Assembly: GCA_014529385.2 (NCBI GenBank)
Contig: CM043969.1
Location: forward strand, 26,241,946-26,305,945
Source of the DNA: Adiantum capillus-veneris
Taxonomy: Eukaryota > Streptophyta > Polypodiopsida > Polypodiales > Pteridaceae
DNA length: 64,000 nt
Direction of reading: 5' to 3'
Shown here one piece after another: positions 23,295-36,454 of this stretch (the stretch's first letter is position 1; each line of letters begins with the position of its first letter). Both the position numbers and the translations under genes were made by a program. The notes under the pieces were generated by a model. The model made no database searches. It was not told the origin of the DNA and was given only the letters and a program-made list of their open reading frames with translations.

Positions 23295-23502
23295 GTGTGT
23301 TTCTCCACGGTTTATAGAGAGTCTTCTAAAATGACTAGTAAAAGGGGATCACAATGTCATACAGCATTGGTGAGGAAACAACAATTATATGCATAACCGT
23401 GTGTTTCTCCACGGTTTATAGAGAGTCTTCTAAAATGACTGGTAAAAGGGGATCACAATGTCATACAGCATTGGTGAGGAAACAACAATTATATGCATAA
23501 CC
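23295..23502. repeat. 104-bp tandem pair in element C
   Basis: Units 23295-23398 and 23399-23502, starting gtgtgtttctccacgg and ending near tatgcataacc, differ at only one or two positions (e.g. gactagt versus gactggt). Confidence 0.93.
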
Positions 23503-24596
23503 ATCTTGGCTAGCTTGAAAGATCACAAGCACCCAAACGAAGCCATGACCTCTATTGGTGATTGGTAGGTCCAAAAGCTATCTCATAGAGTTACTACACA
23601 TAAAGTGTAAAATTATTCATAAGCAATTAGTGTGATGAATATGGATGCCACTGCAAATCAGCCTTTGCTAAACAATAGGGCTCATAACACCTAGTGCATG
23701 CATTTAGCAAAAAAAAAAACCCAACTTGCATATCCATGATCATACTTGCCAATGCTTATAGCGAATGTCATGCTCCTAGCACACATTAGAAAGTAGTGTA
23801 AATAGTTTTGAAAAGAAACTAAATACTTTTTGCTCCAATCATTTGCAAGCCTGACTGAAATGTTTGAACCATAATAGAAGGTGACACATTAATCACTTCT
23901 GGGTACAAACAATGAAACCTTTTCATTAACAATTCATAGCCTTGCTATATGCATAAAAAACCATCCATTAATATTGTTTAGCCACACTTGTAGCCTTAAC
24001 AAGTCGTTTTACGTATCCGACAATTTTTGGCCATTGAAATTCTTCCTAATACGATGTGTTGAAAATGGTCTAGAATCTAGATTTGACCAGCACCTAGGGA
24101 CATTGTCGTGACACATAATTGAAGTAGTGGCACTAGTGTCAGTCCCAGAGACTCATGTTCTCCACATGTGAAATATGTCTTAGGTAAGGATGTCTGAAAA
24201 AAGAACATCCGTCAAGTACGATATGTACTTGGGTATGGAGGTAATTGTAAAAACGCATGCGGTGTGCGTGAGAGGGACCCTCATCATCCATGCTCCACAT
24301 TGGCTAAACCAAACTCCTTGAGTTCCTAGACCATGTTGTATCCCATGTGACAACATGTGCCAAATAAACTCTACAAGTGGGTCTATAACTGCCTAATGCA
24401 AAAACTTATTTTGGACACTACAACTGAAATTTCTTGGCTCTTACATGACTTTGTCATCTCTCTTTAGATAAAAAAAGGATGAAAACATAGAAGTTTATGC
24501 ATCCTTCTTGGAAAAGGAAACAAAAACATAGAAACAAAACCAAATCAAATGCGTACCTGGAGGTTGAACAACTGTTCACTTACTTGTAGGCAAATG

Positions 24597-24990
24597 CACC
24601 TACCCAAATCTCCCGCCTGCAAATGTCTAGGAACACTAATTGAAAATAAATGAAATTCAAGTAGTATGGCACATATAGCCTTGTCTGTTGTCTTTGCAAT
24701 CCAAATTTCCCGCCTGCAAAGTCCTAGGAACATTAATAAAAAATCAATGAAATTCAAGTAGTATGGCACATATAACCCTGGGTGTTGCCTTTGCAATCTA
24801 AACCCCTTGGTTAAAATGGACATTGTCAAACTGTGGGTGTTGCCCAAATTTCCTGCCTGCGAAGGCATAGGAACACTAATAGAAAATCAGTGAAATTCAA
24901 GTAGTATGGCACATATAACCCTGGGTGTTGCCTTTGCAATCCAAACCCCTTGGTTAAAATGGACATTGTCAAACCCCTTGGTTAAACTTT
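24597..24990. repeat. Three-copy tandem repeat in element C
   Basis: The core 'gaaattcaagtagtatggca' recurs at 24652, 24749 and 24892, with flanking 'cccgcctgcaaa' and 'ccttggttaaaatggac' words. Copy spacing is unequal (97 and 143 bp). Confidence 0.9.
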
Positions 24991-25348
24991 GTAGAGAAAA
25001 TTGCTCAACTAACAGCCGGCCCTTGGCCTGTGTCCGTGACCCCCCTTGAGTTTGCCCTTATGACTTTGGAAGCTTAAAATGTTCCATTACCCCTTGGAAA
25101 TTGGTGGACTTATTTCCTTGAAAGTGCAAGTGTGAAGGTTCCAACAATTGATCATCAACACTCAATAAGTGATTTAGTAATCACAAGCTGTGTTTTATTC
25201 CAAAGTTGCACTCATATAGACACTCTTAGTGCTATAGATAAAATAGGATATCCACTAAATTTGGAATCATATTCACAATTGGATCTTCTCTAGACCCAAA
25301 AATCCATAATTTTGGGGTTTGTGAAAATTCGTGCTGTCTAAAATGTTG

Positions 25349-25408
25349 GCCTTATCTATACACCTTGGTAGAGATAAGGCCTTATCTATACACCTTGGTA
25401 GAGATAAG
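25349..25408. repeat. 30-bp tandem pair with hairpin potential
   Basis: Units 25349-25378 and 25379-25408 are identical. Each unit contains near-complementary arms (ccttatctata / tagagataagg, 10 of 11 pairing), so each copy can fold back on itself. Confidence 0.9.
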
Positions 25409-27916
25409 CCCTTATGAGTTTAAGATGTTCAAAAACTCAACTTGATCTTCACACTTAAAGTGTGTAGTGCCAAAATAATGACCAAAAAATTGCTCATGGC
25501 AAGACTCTTGCTTGTCCACCATTAGAATCGATGGGTATTCAACTAAATAGAATTGTTCGATCTTGAAAGCAGTCACTGATAGATTACAAAAAAATGTCTC
25601 TTAGCCATTCCAAAATAGGTGGCAATAGATTTCTCTTAGTCCTTCATGTTGGCTCTCAGCCCTTCTTCTTACCATATTGACATAGAAAGATTTCAATAAA
25701 ATCATGCCTAGTTTCACCTTACCGTAGAGAAGTTGGAAAGAGAGAATGCCGGGCTGAGGAAACCCCTTATTCTAACGATTTTTATGCCCCCTGCATATGC
25801 CTCTGTGCAAACAATGATGTGTGGTAGATTATCGTATAAGCGTACAACAATGTACTTGTACTACGCTCTCGTGGAGAGAGGTACCATAAGTCACATCTTG
25901 CCTCACTTACCTTGTATGTGATCATGATTGTAATAGGGTGCATACGTATGGAACTTTTCATGTAAATAAACATAAAAATAAAATGTTTTAAAATATCAAT
26001 AACTGAGCTCCTCCGTGATAGAGTAGCTAGTGATATAGAGAAAGCATATGCAATGATGGGTGTCATACGTCCATCATACTAGTATGCCATGCATACATAG
26101 CAAAAAATAGAATAATAAGCCATTGGCTTTAATGATAGTCTCAAGCATATGAGCTTCTAGTATACCTTCCTTGCACGATCACACTAGCATAGATACATCA
26201 CATTGTGGTAGTGCGTAAATTGTGAGCATATACCCACATAGTGCCAAAGATATGTGCCGGTATCGTTGGTCTAAAATCAATCAAGAAGACTATGGTACAT
26301 AAGAGAAGCCGCGCTTCACATGAAGTTGAGCAAAGCACTTTGCTTTGTACAACGGCTTGTTATGGGGTCTGCCCAAGCACTTTGCTTTGCACAAGAGAGA
26401 GATCTTTTCCAAAATGAAAAGTAAAACATAGACAAAAACAAACATAACTTGAAACTTACTAGCCTTGCCACCCACTTGTGGCCAGGTTTCTGGTAGTTTG
26501 CTCGAATCCGGCTCATAGCCATATGTACTGCTTGAATGAGTTAGTGTATATATCATATACACCCTCGTGGAATGTAAAAACCTGCAAACATCTTGGCAAG
26601 TTTCCCCAAGTTCATATGCTCATAGCATATTCTAAACTTGAATTCTTGTTTTTGCATGATATATCGCAATAGACCCACTTTGGATGCTACCATTGCTCAT
26701 AGCTACAGGTACTCTTGCTCAGAGACAAACATCATAGCAAAAGAAAATTGACCTTGTCAAGCATGTACATATAATTGACCTTGTTGAACATCTTCAACTA
26801 AACAACCATGTCAAATAGCACATCAAATTGAGAATTATAATCATAAAAGTATTTATCTTAATTACAATCACAAAGAATACCTAAAATTTGCTATTAGTGC
26901 CACGCAGTAAATTTTTGCCGCCGACTTCTATGAACAGTGTCAAATAAACAACCATGCCGAGAAACATTGCACCCTTCATGAAGTCTAGCAGTAGGCTAGG
27001 CCGATCTCCTTGAGAGTTTAAAGAATTGCTGCTTTGCCTTGCCTTTGCATCAAAATGTAACCTCCAATGAGCATGCACTATCAAGGTATTGACAAGAATC
27101 CATGCTTCTGATCAAGACTTTTTTGTACTCAAGCCGTGCTTGACTATGGTCATCAAACCAACCTTGGTTCTTTGCGAGCAATGTTTTTAACAAGATTTGA
27201 TGCTTATGGTAAATGTCACAATCTGTGCCTATGTGCTATGAGTACATAGAGTGCACACATTTTTGTTGCATGCCATATCTCAATGGAAATTGAAAAATTG
27301 ACTACATACCTTATGAACTCCTTATGTTGTCTTGCCCTATCATTGGAAAAACACGTCGCGCTTGTACAACTTTGATTGTGGAACTTTGCTTGGCCCTACC
27401 TCATGCAATTTTCCTTGCTGAATTCATAAGGAAACATCCCTTGTGCCATTTTTTGCATCTTGTAACCTTGCGATCTTCACATATTCTTATGACACTTTGT
27501 CCTTTATCTTGATGCCTTTCCGACTCTATATTGTTCTTTGCATGGTCCATGCATGCGGCCTTGAGGACCTACACCATCTTTGCTGAGCCGTGGTCGATTA
27601 AAATTGTGATTGATCATCAGTGTCTACAAAGTCTTACTTTGCATTTAACTTTGTTCATCTTGCACAATTGTGTAGGAATCAATCTCTGGATATTTGTGTA
27701 ATTTTTTGAGTTTGCCGAGGTTGCAAGAATTTTGCAACAGTGTGCCTTAACAACCTCGTTGAATCATCCAAGAAGATGACCGGCCCGTAGGCACCCTCCC
27801 TTGCTCCATCTTTTTTTTTGAATTCTAAGGGCCAACCCTTAGGTTGGGTGCCCCAAGTATGGAGTCAAGCTCCTCTACAGTAGTGCAAGATGAAGACCTC
27901 CTTTGCACGATGAAGA

Positions 27917-28282
27917 AGGGCTCACCCCATGAGTTATGTTGCTCACCTAGCATCCACCTTGTGATGGGAAAGTCCTAGCAGACCATCACAAAGGCAAAGA
28001 GATAGAGAGCACTCAATTTCATGCAGTTCAATGCCGCTCCACTCCCCAGCTAAGCCCCTCTTCACATGCTGTTGTTGTTTTGGCTTCCCTACCTAGCAAG
28101 GGCTCACCCCATGAGCTACGTTACTCACCCGGCATCTGCCTTGTGATGAGAAATCCCCAACACACCACCGCTAAGGCAAAGAGACAAAGATTTCTTGATT
28201 TTGTACAGAGATTTCGCTCCACTCCCTGGCTATGTCCCTCTTCACACGTCATTGTTGTTTTGGCCTCCCTACCTAGCAAGAG
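27917..28282. repeat. 182-bp imperfect tandem pair in element C
   Basis: Units beginning agggctcaccccatgag at 27917 and 28099 run through 'gctccactcc', 'ccctcttcaca' and 'cctacctagcaag' with many substitutions. Confidence 0.88.
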
Positions 28283-28428
28283 ATTCTACACACACGGTGT
28301 GTCTCGACCCCGACCTTCTGCTTAGCCGCCTTGTACACCATGGCTTGTATGATCATGCAAGGCCATGCACGTCTTGCTCCTGAAAATGAGGGGGAGAGAG
28401 AAGACGCTGAAGAGAGGGAGGCCATGCC

Positions 28429-28539
<111 letters not shown>

Positions 28540-28583
28540 CTTTTGCTAGTCCTTCCCCCTCCTTCATAGCTCTCCTCTCCCCT

Positions 28584-28597
28584 GAGCTCTGATACCA
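28584..28597 (-). other. Primer-binding site of element C
   Basis: Minus strand TGGTATCAGAGCTC, complementary to the 3' end of initiator Met-tRNA, one base from the LTR end at 28599. Confidence 0.85.
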
Positions 28598-28598
28598 A

Positions 28599-28741
28599 TG
28601 TGAGATTGAGGGGCCTGGACCATGCTGATTACCTCCCATCCATGACCTATATAGGCCCTTAGCTTGCTAAACATAGGAACCCCCTTGACTGCATGTCCAC
28701 CTTGGCCCTTGGCCCTACCCAGTCCTACCCTTGGCATAAAA
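28599..28741 (-). mobile_element. 5' LTR of element C
   Basis: 143 bp, same length and layout as the copy at 22557-22699. The right terminus is mutated (ggcataaaa versus ggcatgaca). Confidence 0.8.
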
Positions 28742-29740
28742 TTGTATTATTTTTCAAGCTGATGGTCTCAGAAATGAATCTATACACTGCAATGTGTTCC
28801 AGAGCCGCTACTGGAATAACATGAGCACCATATGTTTGCTTCTTTTGGGCACGGTCATCTTCTTTCAAATACTGGCTGAGTGGTGTGGCTTTCTAAAAAT
28901 TGGGGAGTTTGAAAATATGTGCCAACTCAACTGAAGCGTGTGACCATTAATGACAACGGTACTCTTCTCAGCCTTGTAGGAGGTGACTACTTGCTCTGTG
29001 ATTTTTCCATCAAAGGGAAGTGTTGCAGTATCCACTATGACTTCTAAGCCCCATAGTTTTAGCAATGGCTACTTGCTTTCTTCAAATACATACTTTGCTA
29101 TCTTACTCTAAGGTACCATACCTAATGACTCCTTAATGCTTTTTGCTTTTGTGGTCAACTTGTCCAATTTTTCTTGCCTACACTGTGACTTGGATTTTTT
29201 GCCTATGCACAACTCAGATGAAGAAGTGTTGGTTGAAAAGGACTTACTTATGGTAGCTTCCATGAACAAGTCGTTGAAAGAGTAGTGTGGGGTGTTAGGG
29301 ATGGTGACTGTTGAAGGAGTTTGGGTACACGGTGAAGGCACAAGTATCTGTGTACTCGAAGATTTCTCTATAGATTAAGAGGCAATTGGCACTAGGGGCT
29401 GCAAGTAGACTGTAGATGGGAGAACTCATCGCATAGTTATTCGTATCCTTGCCATGAATGCTCCACTAGCTGCCTGCCCTTGATCTCTGCGCTCTGCTTG
29501 TGACATGTCCAACATGCATTGGCTTGCTCGATTAATCATTATTGGTGAGATTCATTCTGAGATTTGGTGCATTTCCCACTTGAAACTTGTCGGTGCTATG
29601 AATGGATCGGTTGTCCCTAACTGAATTGATTGGATGGCTGGAGTTTTCACTGGTGCTAGAATTGTTGAATCTAGTTGAAAGGCCAAAATTGGTACTGGTG
29701 CTAACTCCTCCATTGGTTGTATTATTGAGATAACATAGAA
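28742..29740 (-). pseudogene. Extra 3' reading region of element O, proximal part
   Basis: Continuation upstream of the part at 19400-22556. Open pieces are 29552-29743, 29108-29341 and 28865-29065 (GKITEQVVTSYKAEKSTVVI, NGHTLQLSWHIF). The coherent text in shifting frames shows an old protein-coding region broken by stops. Product unknown. Confidence 0.5.
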
Positions 29741-29776
29741 CAAGCCCAGTAGTTCCCCTTCTGGTTCAACTAGAAC

Positions 29777-30046
29777 CTACGCTGTTCTAGAATAATATAA
29801 CTTAATCTTGGTCCCATTGTATACTCTAGGAAATAGTAGACCCGAAAAATCTCTGAGTCTCACTTTCTTGCTTGAGAATACCCAATCTACCTCATAGGGC
29901 CCTGACAAAGGTATTTTTAGATTTGGCTTCTTTGGTCCCATTTTGGACTGGTATAGCAATACTAAGTCACCTCTTTGGAACTCTCTGACTTTGATTCTAT
30001 TGTCATGCCACTTCTTCCTTCTTTGTTGCATTACTCCTTGTTCCAA
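29777..30046 (-). pseudogene. Integrase C-terminal domain of element O
   Basis: Frame of 89 codons: RRKKWHDNRIKVREFQRGDL, LVLLYQSKMGPKKPNLKIPL, SGPYEVDWVF. The GDLVLLYQSK...GPY pattern is the SH3-like DNA-binding end of gypsy integrases. It ends TGA close to 29777. Confidence 0.8.
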
Positions 30047-30769
30047 TAAATCCTTCTGCCTAATCTCATCCAGCTATAGTAGATCATCTAGTCATTTCTT
30101 CAGGTTTTGATTAAAATCCATCCCCTACTCAACTACCAATTGTAAACTTGGAATCACAAATTCCATGGGTGCTAGTACTTCTGTTCCATAAACCAGTTTA
30201 AACGGAGTCATTCCTGTAGTGACTTTCTAAGCAGTGCGATATGCCCATAATGTTGTCTAAATTCTGGCATCCCACTGATGTGGTTCCTTTTGAATAATTT
30301 TAGTGAGAATGGCTTTGATGGTTTTATTACTTCTTTTAGCTTGTCCATTACATTTGGGATAATATGGCGTTGATTTTTTGTGTTTGACTAAAAAAATCTC
30401 CATGAGGATTTTCATTGTATCACTAATGAAATGAGTGCCCTAGTTTGACACTATTTCAATAGGATAGGCATATTGGAAAATGATATTCTCATACATAAAT
30501 AAGGCAGTAGACCTAGCATTGTTATTTGGAAGTTCTTTAGCCTCCACCCATTTGCTCACATAGCACATAGCCATAATGATGTACTTGTTCTTTCTGGGAG
30601 TTACCTTCTTGAATGATCCCATGAAGTCAAGTCCCCATCTCATAAAAACTCCCAGTTGTACACCTAGAGTCAGAGGTTTCATATCAAACATTGTATATGC
30701 CCTACAACCCTGCTCATAAGTCGGCTCAATACCTGCACACACATTCAGCAGTTTGTGTTCTCTGTACAC
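30047..30769 (-). pseudogene. Integrase catalytic core of element O
   Basis: The piece 30440-30769 reads RWGLDFMGSFKKVTPRKNKY with the first catalytic Asp and YVSKWVEAKELPNNNARST. The second catalytic position reads IEIVSN followed by a TAG: the expected SDxG has Asp changed to Asn and the next codon to stop, both G-to-A/C-to-T type changes. The remaining core to 30047 is frame-broken. The HHCC domain lies about 16 kb away (47178-47480) because of insertions. Confidence 0.8.
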
Positions 30770-30779
30770 ATGCCATCTC

Positions 30780-31688
30780 AGTCCACCGGCGAATTTGCGC
30801 CGTTAATCTTCATAAAAATTTGGCCCATAACCTCCGTCAGAGGCTCCTCAAGAAGCACTTCTACAAATTAAAGGACCCATTAATCTTTGTCAAAGCTCCT
30901 CAAGAAGCACTTCGACAGATTCAAGTTGGGTTCACTCTCAGCCTTAGGTATTTTAGACTAGGTTCACATAGAGGCATCTTAACATGTCTTTTGGTACCCC
31001 AATCTCCCGCACAAGCAAGAGTTTTCTAGCAGTGGCAGTTGCACCAAAGAAGGACTTCACTTGACAAGAAGCAAGGATTATAGATTTGGTGGCTAAGGTT
31101 CAAGAGCTCATCAAGGATAACAAAAAACTGAAGGAACGCTCACGTAAACTTGAGAAAGGGAAAGAAGTAAAGAGACAATCTTTGCCGACAAAAGCACAAG
31201 AAGTCAAATCCTCCCTCATCAAGAGCGCCATAGAAGCCCAAAAGAAAGCTCACAAGGTAGCCCATGAAGAAACAGGCACCAAGATACAAGCATCCCTACA
31301 AGAGTGCCAACTATAAGAATCTCTTGACCTCAAGGTCCGTATTGGGAGGCTCCACCCACCATGGTGCACTAACAAAGACAACATCAAAGAAGCCATCACC
31401 AAACTTAATGACATTCTTCAACCAATTCATATCAAGTCCAAAACTAGAAAATTCTTGTAGCTAAAAAGAAAAGTGCTACTGCCAAACAAGTTGCAATAGA
31501 TGTTGAAATGTATGTTGTCAATGAGAGGACATAGCATGTGCCTACGGAAGCAAATGATCACACTCCCTAGTCAAGTCCTCTTCATGGACATGATTCAACA
31601 TCAACAATATAAAATCCTAGTTCAACCAAATTTAGTAAAGCATCATCCAATGGACAAATGCTATATGAAGTGCTAGATAAGCAATGGT
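30780..31688 (+). pseudogene. Degenerate hAT-like/DUF659 gene fragment, left part
   Basis: Positions 31086-31316 hold a lysine-rich, coiled-coil-like 76-codon frame (VAKVQELIKDNKKLKERSRK). From about 31560 another frame reads toward SKASSNGQMLYEVLDKQWLH, with TAG and TAA stops. Splicing out G1 and G2 joins this text to 38060-38096 and 47012-47177, giving KRMQDFVACGIPFNAMRNT, which matches the start of the DUF659 domain of plant hAT-type transposase-derived proteins (GIPFN.xR motif). The boundary with element O near 30.72-30.78 kb is not precisely placed. Confidence 0.6.
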
Positions 31689-33282
31689 TGTAACATTTAA
31701 TGGCTTAAAAACTTGTGTGTAGCGGAAATTAGCATGAACATAGTGGGCATTTCATTAGAATAGATTCCTAATGACAATTACAAGAGTGCTTGGGTGGAGA
31801 GAGCAACAAAAATCATAACACCTAGTTAGGTAGCATGAAATACTTTCAAAAGAGAGAGAAATTAAGCTATTGACAACAGTTGAGGATCCGATTTGCATGG
31901 AGCCGGTCCCCCCTCCAAAAGGATTTGTATTATGGTTTCTCCCATCAAGAGAGACATTGTACAATACAATTCTTTGTGTTCCTTCAAGACTGGCTAGTGC
32001 AATGAAGATGAAAGCTTCATGCACTAAGCAAAACACTTAGCAAACACAACATTAATTATCCCCGTTATTAGACCCAAGACCTCACACACCTTCGAAGATG
32101 GTGAGAGCTAGCAGGGTATGAGAGTAGATTGAGAGGAAGAAGGAGTATCTTACGAGAAAGATGTACATCTCCTCACATAATCACTCATATTAGCATAGCT
32201 TAGCTTAGTGATTAGCATGGTAGAGGAGATGAGCATGCATTGAAGCTTGGATCTTGGTTGGATTTGCATCACAAAGCCAAGAGTTGTTGGTGTAGGCCTC
32301 CCTTCTCACAAGCTTGGAGTAGGTGGTAAGCTTTCCATTAAAGCTTGAGAAGGAGAGAGAATCTTCTTTACTTCACACATGAGATTGTGTGAGTGTGTGT
32401 GTGATAATGTCCTGCAAAAATCAGCCCCCTCTCTCTCTTGGGCGAGCCCCCTTGCTATTTTCTCTTGCTGTCCTCCCATGGACCTCCCTAGAGCTAGCCA
32501 ATGACAATTAAGCAGCATAAGTGATAGCCTGCTGACATGTGTCCCCCTTTCCCCTTTTGTGAGAACTTTAGGTAATTTAATAATTCAACTAAACTCTCAT
32601 TGGACCCCTTTTCTTCCTGGCCAATAGGAATCAGGCAAGCCATTGGGATGTTGAATGCTCATTGGACCCCTTGGGAGATTGTCGAATAGTCTTCTAGAGG
32701 ACTTAATTCTCATTGGTTCTTTTATCAAGTGTTTTTAAATTAATTAAACTAGATTTACTCTAGTCTAATTCTCATTGGTCCACCTCCAAGGCCATCCAAT
32801 AGGAATTGGGTACACCTTGTGGGCATCTGGGCTAGCGAGCTGACATGTGTCCCTCATTCCCTTTGTGTAAAGGGAGCTTGTGTGTGTGTGTGTGTGTGTG
32901 TGACTTTCTCTCTCATCCCCTACTCCCAAGGCTCGCCCCCTCCTATGTAGGGATTTGTAAAGACTTTTTGGGTCACACACAAAGCATCCAATTCCCCCCA
33001 TGGTTGACCTTTGGACACAACCTTTGAATTTTGGAACCTTAGCATTTTGGAAGTCTTAATGGGCTGAACCTTAGGGTCTTTTTTGCCCATTGTTGCACAT
33101 GGCTCTTTTGCAGATGGCCCCCCCTTTGGATCCCTATTTTCCCTCCTTTGGATCCCTACTGTGGCCAGTCTATTAACTTAACCAATATTCTAGCCTTTTC
33201 TCCCCTGGCACTTCCCCATATTAGATGATCAGTTTAACATGAGAAAATCATTTAGGAGAATTATATATTGATTATTAATACA
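31689..33282 (-). mobile_element. 3' LTR of G1
   Basis: 1594 bp, TGTAACATTT...AATACA. It carries the ATTGG/CCAAT cluster with one pair damaged (ATGG) and one CCAAT changed to CGAAT, and a (GT)n run at 32880-32901. Confidence 0.9.
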
Positions 33283-33636
33283 TTACCTCTCTCTTGAAAT
33301 CATAGTCTTCCTCGACTATGGTGTAGAGAAGATAAAGCATATTCATGAGTCCTTTTCTTAGCGGGTAGAGGATCCCTATGTTACCCAACGACATCATTCC
33401 ACAATGGATGACTAGTCCATTTGGTGCTTGAGAGCCTGAGGCTACTGCAAGCATGTCTGCACATTAGTCCTATCAATCTTCCATAGTAGAGTGACAAGCT
33501 CTACTTGGTGTTTGGGAGACGTCGTCTCCGCAAACTTGATCTAAGCATGCATACTACTTCATTTTTGTGCACAATAAAGAAAAGAGAGTCTTATAAGAAA
33601 AAAACTTTGTTCATTTTGTACATTTTGTACATTTGC

Positions 33637-35317
33637 TTACTCTTGGGAAGCATTGTAAGCATTGACAAGGTTTAGGTTATCCTTTAATTGTATGCCTTGC
33701 ATCCATCTAGCATCTTCAAAAGGATAATTCTTAAACTTAATAAGATATCGTCGGATAGTCTTACCGCCTCTTAGTACCTTGTCTTCATGTCGGAGAATGG
33801 ACTCGGGCTGCAGCACCTCCTCTTGGTCCTCGATCTTTGGTGGGTCTCCTTTGTAAGGCTTTAATAGGCTCACATGGAAAGCATTGTGTATGAGCCAATG
33901 ATTGGGCAACTTGATTTGATAGGCCATCTCATTGATTGGCCTAAGAATCTGGAAGGGACCATAGTACCTTTTTGCTAGTTTAGCATAGTACTTTTGGTGT
34001 CCCGTAGGATTCTTGCCCGTCGTGTGCCTTAATCGAGCCTTGGGAAACTTTAATAAGACCCAATCATTTTCTTTAAAGGCTTGGGCTCTTTTGTGCTTGT
34101 CAGCAGAGCAGCCTTTTGCCTTTGCTGTGAGATAGAGATAGTATCCTTAATCTTTTGAAAAGATTCTTGTAGGTCTCGGCTATACTCATCTACAGCGAAG
34201 ATCTTCCCATGTACCTTAAGTAGCAAGGGACTTTTTGATCTTCCCTCAATTACCTCAAAAGGTGCTTTTCCCGTGGAAGTATGTGCAGTGTTATTGTAAG
34301 CATACTCCACTAAGGGTAAGTACTTCTCCCATTGGGATCTTTGATCTACTTCCGTTACATAGGCTTTTAGTAGATCGAGAATTGTTCGGTTAGATATTTC
34401 ACTTTGGCCATCCGTTTGTGGATGATAGGCCGAAGAGAAGTTTAGCCTTGTCCCTAAATTCTCAAGGAGACCCTTCCAGAAATTACTGGTCATTCTAGTA
34501 TCTCTATCCGACACTATGGACATTGGCAAGCCATGGTACTTGAAAATTTGTGAAATGAAGAGGGTTGCCATTTGATGGGCTTTGATAGTCTTTTTGACAG
34601 GTATAAAATGAGCTTGTTTACTGAACCTGTCTACTATCATCCATATTCCCGTATTCCCATGGATAGACTTAGACAATCCAAAGATAAAATCCATGGATAC
34701 GCTCTCCCATGGTGAATTAGGGATTGGCAAGGGTTGAAGCAATCCAAGTTGCTTCCCTCTACAAATTTTGTCTTTTGGCATACCACACATTTAGAAACAT
34801 ACTCTTGTATGTTCACTTTCATGGTAGGCAAATAGAAATAAGTTTCAATTCCCTTTAAGGTAGACTGAATCCCTCTATGCCCCGCATAAGGTGGAGCATG
34901 AGATTCATACATTACTTTCTCATGTAGTGAGTTAGTAACACATAGTCTATTGCCATAGAGAAGATAACCATCTTGTAAAGTAAATGGTTCTTCTTGCTTC
35001 CCTAATGCAAGGGCTGAAATCACATCTCTAAAATCGGGATCAATAGCATACTCATCTATCATTGAAGATAGATCATTGTGAGTTGCTATGGAAACCGCAT
35101 TCACTCTCGGCCGTCTTGAGAGTGCATCAGCTACTTGATTATGCTTGCCAGCAATGTGATCAATATGAAAATGAAATTGCGAAAGGAAATTTGCCCACCT
35201 CATTTGTTTGTCGGAGAGCTTGGTCTGCGTCATGAAGTACTTAAGACTTTGGTGATCCGTTTGCAGAATGAAAAGAGTCCCTCTTTGAACTTCTTCAGCT
35301 TGGATGACCTCTTTCAT
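33637..35317 (-). pseudogene. RNase H end and integrase of G1
   Basis: Pieces 34637-35317 (RNase H tail FHFHIDHIAGKHNQVADALS and HHCC KCVVCQ), 34050-34790 (DDE core with SMDFIFGLSK, IVSDRDTRMTS, DGQSEISN) and 33637-33927 (chromodomain, RRYLIKFKNYPFEDARWMQG). A one-base loss near 34763 and a two-base gain near 34105 (cagcagagcagcc) relative to G2 break the frame. A 24-base stretch near 33838 present in G2 is absent. Confidence 0.88.
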
Positions 35318-36037
35318 GCGGCATAGGATTTCCTATGGTCTCTTCTTTTTGATGGTTCAAAAGTTGCATCATCACTTTCTTCAGAAGGTGAAGAATTTGA
35401 AGAAGGTGGAGAAGAGGGTGACCTCTTTCTCGCCTTTTTCTTGTCTTGATCTTCGTCATATTCACCCCATCACTTTCATAAGAGGAAGAGGATGAAGAAG
35501 ATGGAGAAGAGGGTGTCCTCTTTCTCGCCTTTTTCTTCTCTTGCTTTTTATCATCCCTCTTTGAATTATGGTGTGGAGAAGAGTGTGATGGTCTTCTCCT
35601 CTTTGGTGGTGATGGAGAGCGTTTAGCCCACCGTCTTCGTGGAGCCATCTCCGCCTAGGTGGCGGGAGACTCACTTCTTTCTTGTCCTTCGGTGGAGGCT
35701 CTTGAGTTCTCCTTTGGGAAGGAGATGCATCATCAAGAAGTAAATTCTTGAGCCCTTCGTATGGATTCTCTTCTTCTTCCCGAATCGGAGAGAGACCTCT
35801 TTTGGGAGTCTCACAAGGAGTCTTCCTAGGTGTTCTCTCATCATGGTGATGAGCTTGGAGAATCTCGTGAGCACGGAGCTGCCGTTGCACTTCACTTTGG
35901 AGAGATGGATTGCCCATCGCTTGTTGAAGCCTAGAAACAAGATAGTTAACAAGCATCGGAGCATCATTAGTAGCTTGCTCATTAGCAAAATCAAAGTTAT
36001 CAACATTAATTTCACTCTCTTTACTATTGTCAGCCAT
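35318..36037 (-). pseudogene. Truncated gag of G1
   Basis: Starts MADNSKESEINVDNFDFANE at 36037 and includes the Ser/Arg-rich stretch (PRRRWAKRSPSPPKRRRPSH). Frame shifts occur near 35670 and 35470. The frame then runs into the deletion scar at 35278-35281 (TCCC), where the capsid start (KLKKFKEGG equivalent) joins RNase H sequence. Capsid, CCHC, protease and RT are gone. Confidence 0.85.
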
Positions 36038-36454
36038 TCTAACAACTTCTAGGTGTAAACTTTTTAGGTGTACTTTGGCACTTCAAGCCCTAGTTGCTAC
36101 TCCTCTTTACCCCTTTAGAAAAAGCACTCAAGCTACTATACCCGTGGCTCGAATACCACTAATTGCAAGGAATAGAAGAGAGGGTCTTTCAACACCAAAA
36201 CAACACCGGCTCCTGTCAAGCTTCTAATAGCTCAATAGTGGTTAAGCCGTAGGAAAGCCCCGTAGGACTCCACTATTAAGACCATAGCTCTCGACGGTGA
36301 TGCCTTGTTAACTGCACGAAGGCAGGCTCACTGCAAGGCTGAAAAATCCTTATTCTACTTGCTCACAGGCAATTAATAATACCAACCATTTATAGCTAGC
36401 TTGAGGACCTCCCCTCTTGAGCAAGAAAAGAGAAACCTTGTGCTCTGATACCAA
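36038..36454 (-). other. Leader and primer-binding site of G1
   Basis: PBS TGGTATCAGAGCAC on the minus strand at 36440-36453 next to the LTR. The leader toward the gag ATG contains the same aatagtgg/ccactatt hairpin arms as G2. Confidence 0.8.

Noticed and set aside
25830-25845. Sixteen-base match 'ttatcgtataagcgta' shared with 48300 in the inverted-repeat element
   Set aside because: The flanks do not extend the match and no inverted ends were found near 25.8 kb, so a second copy is not supported.
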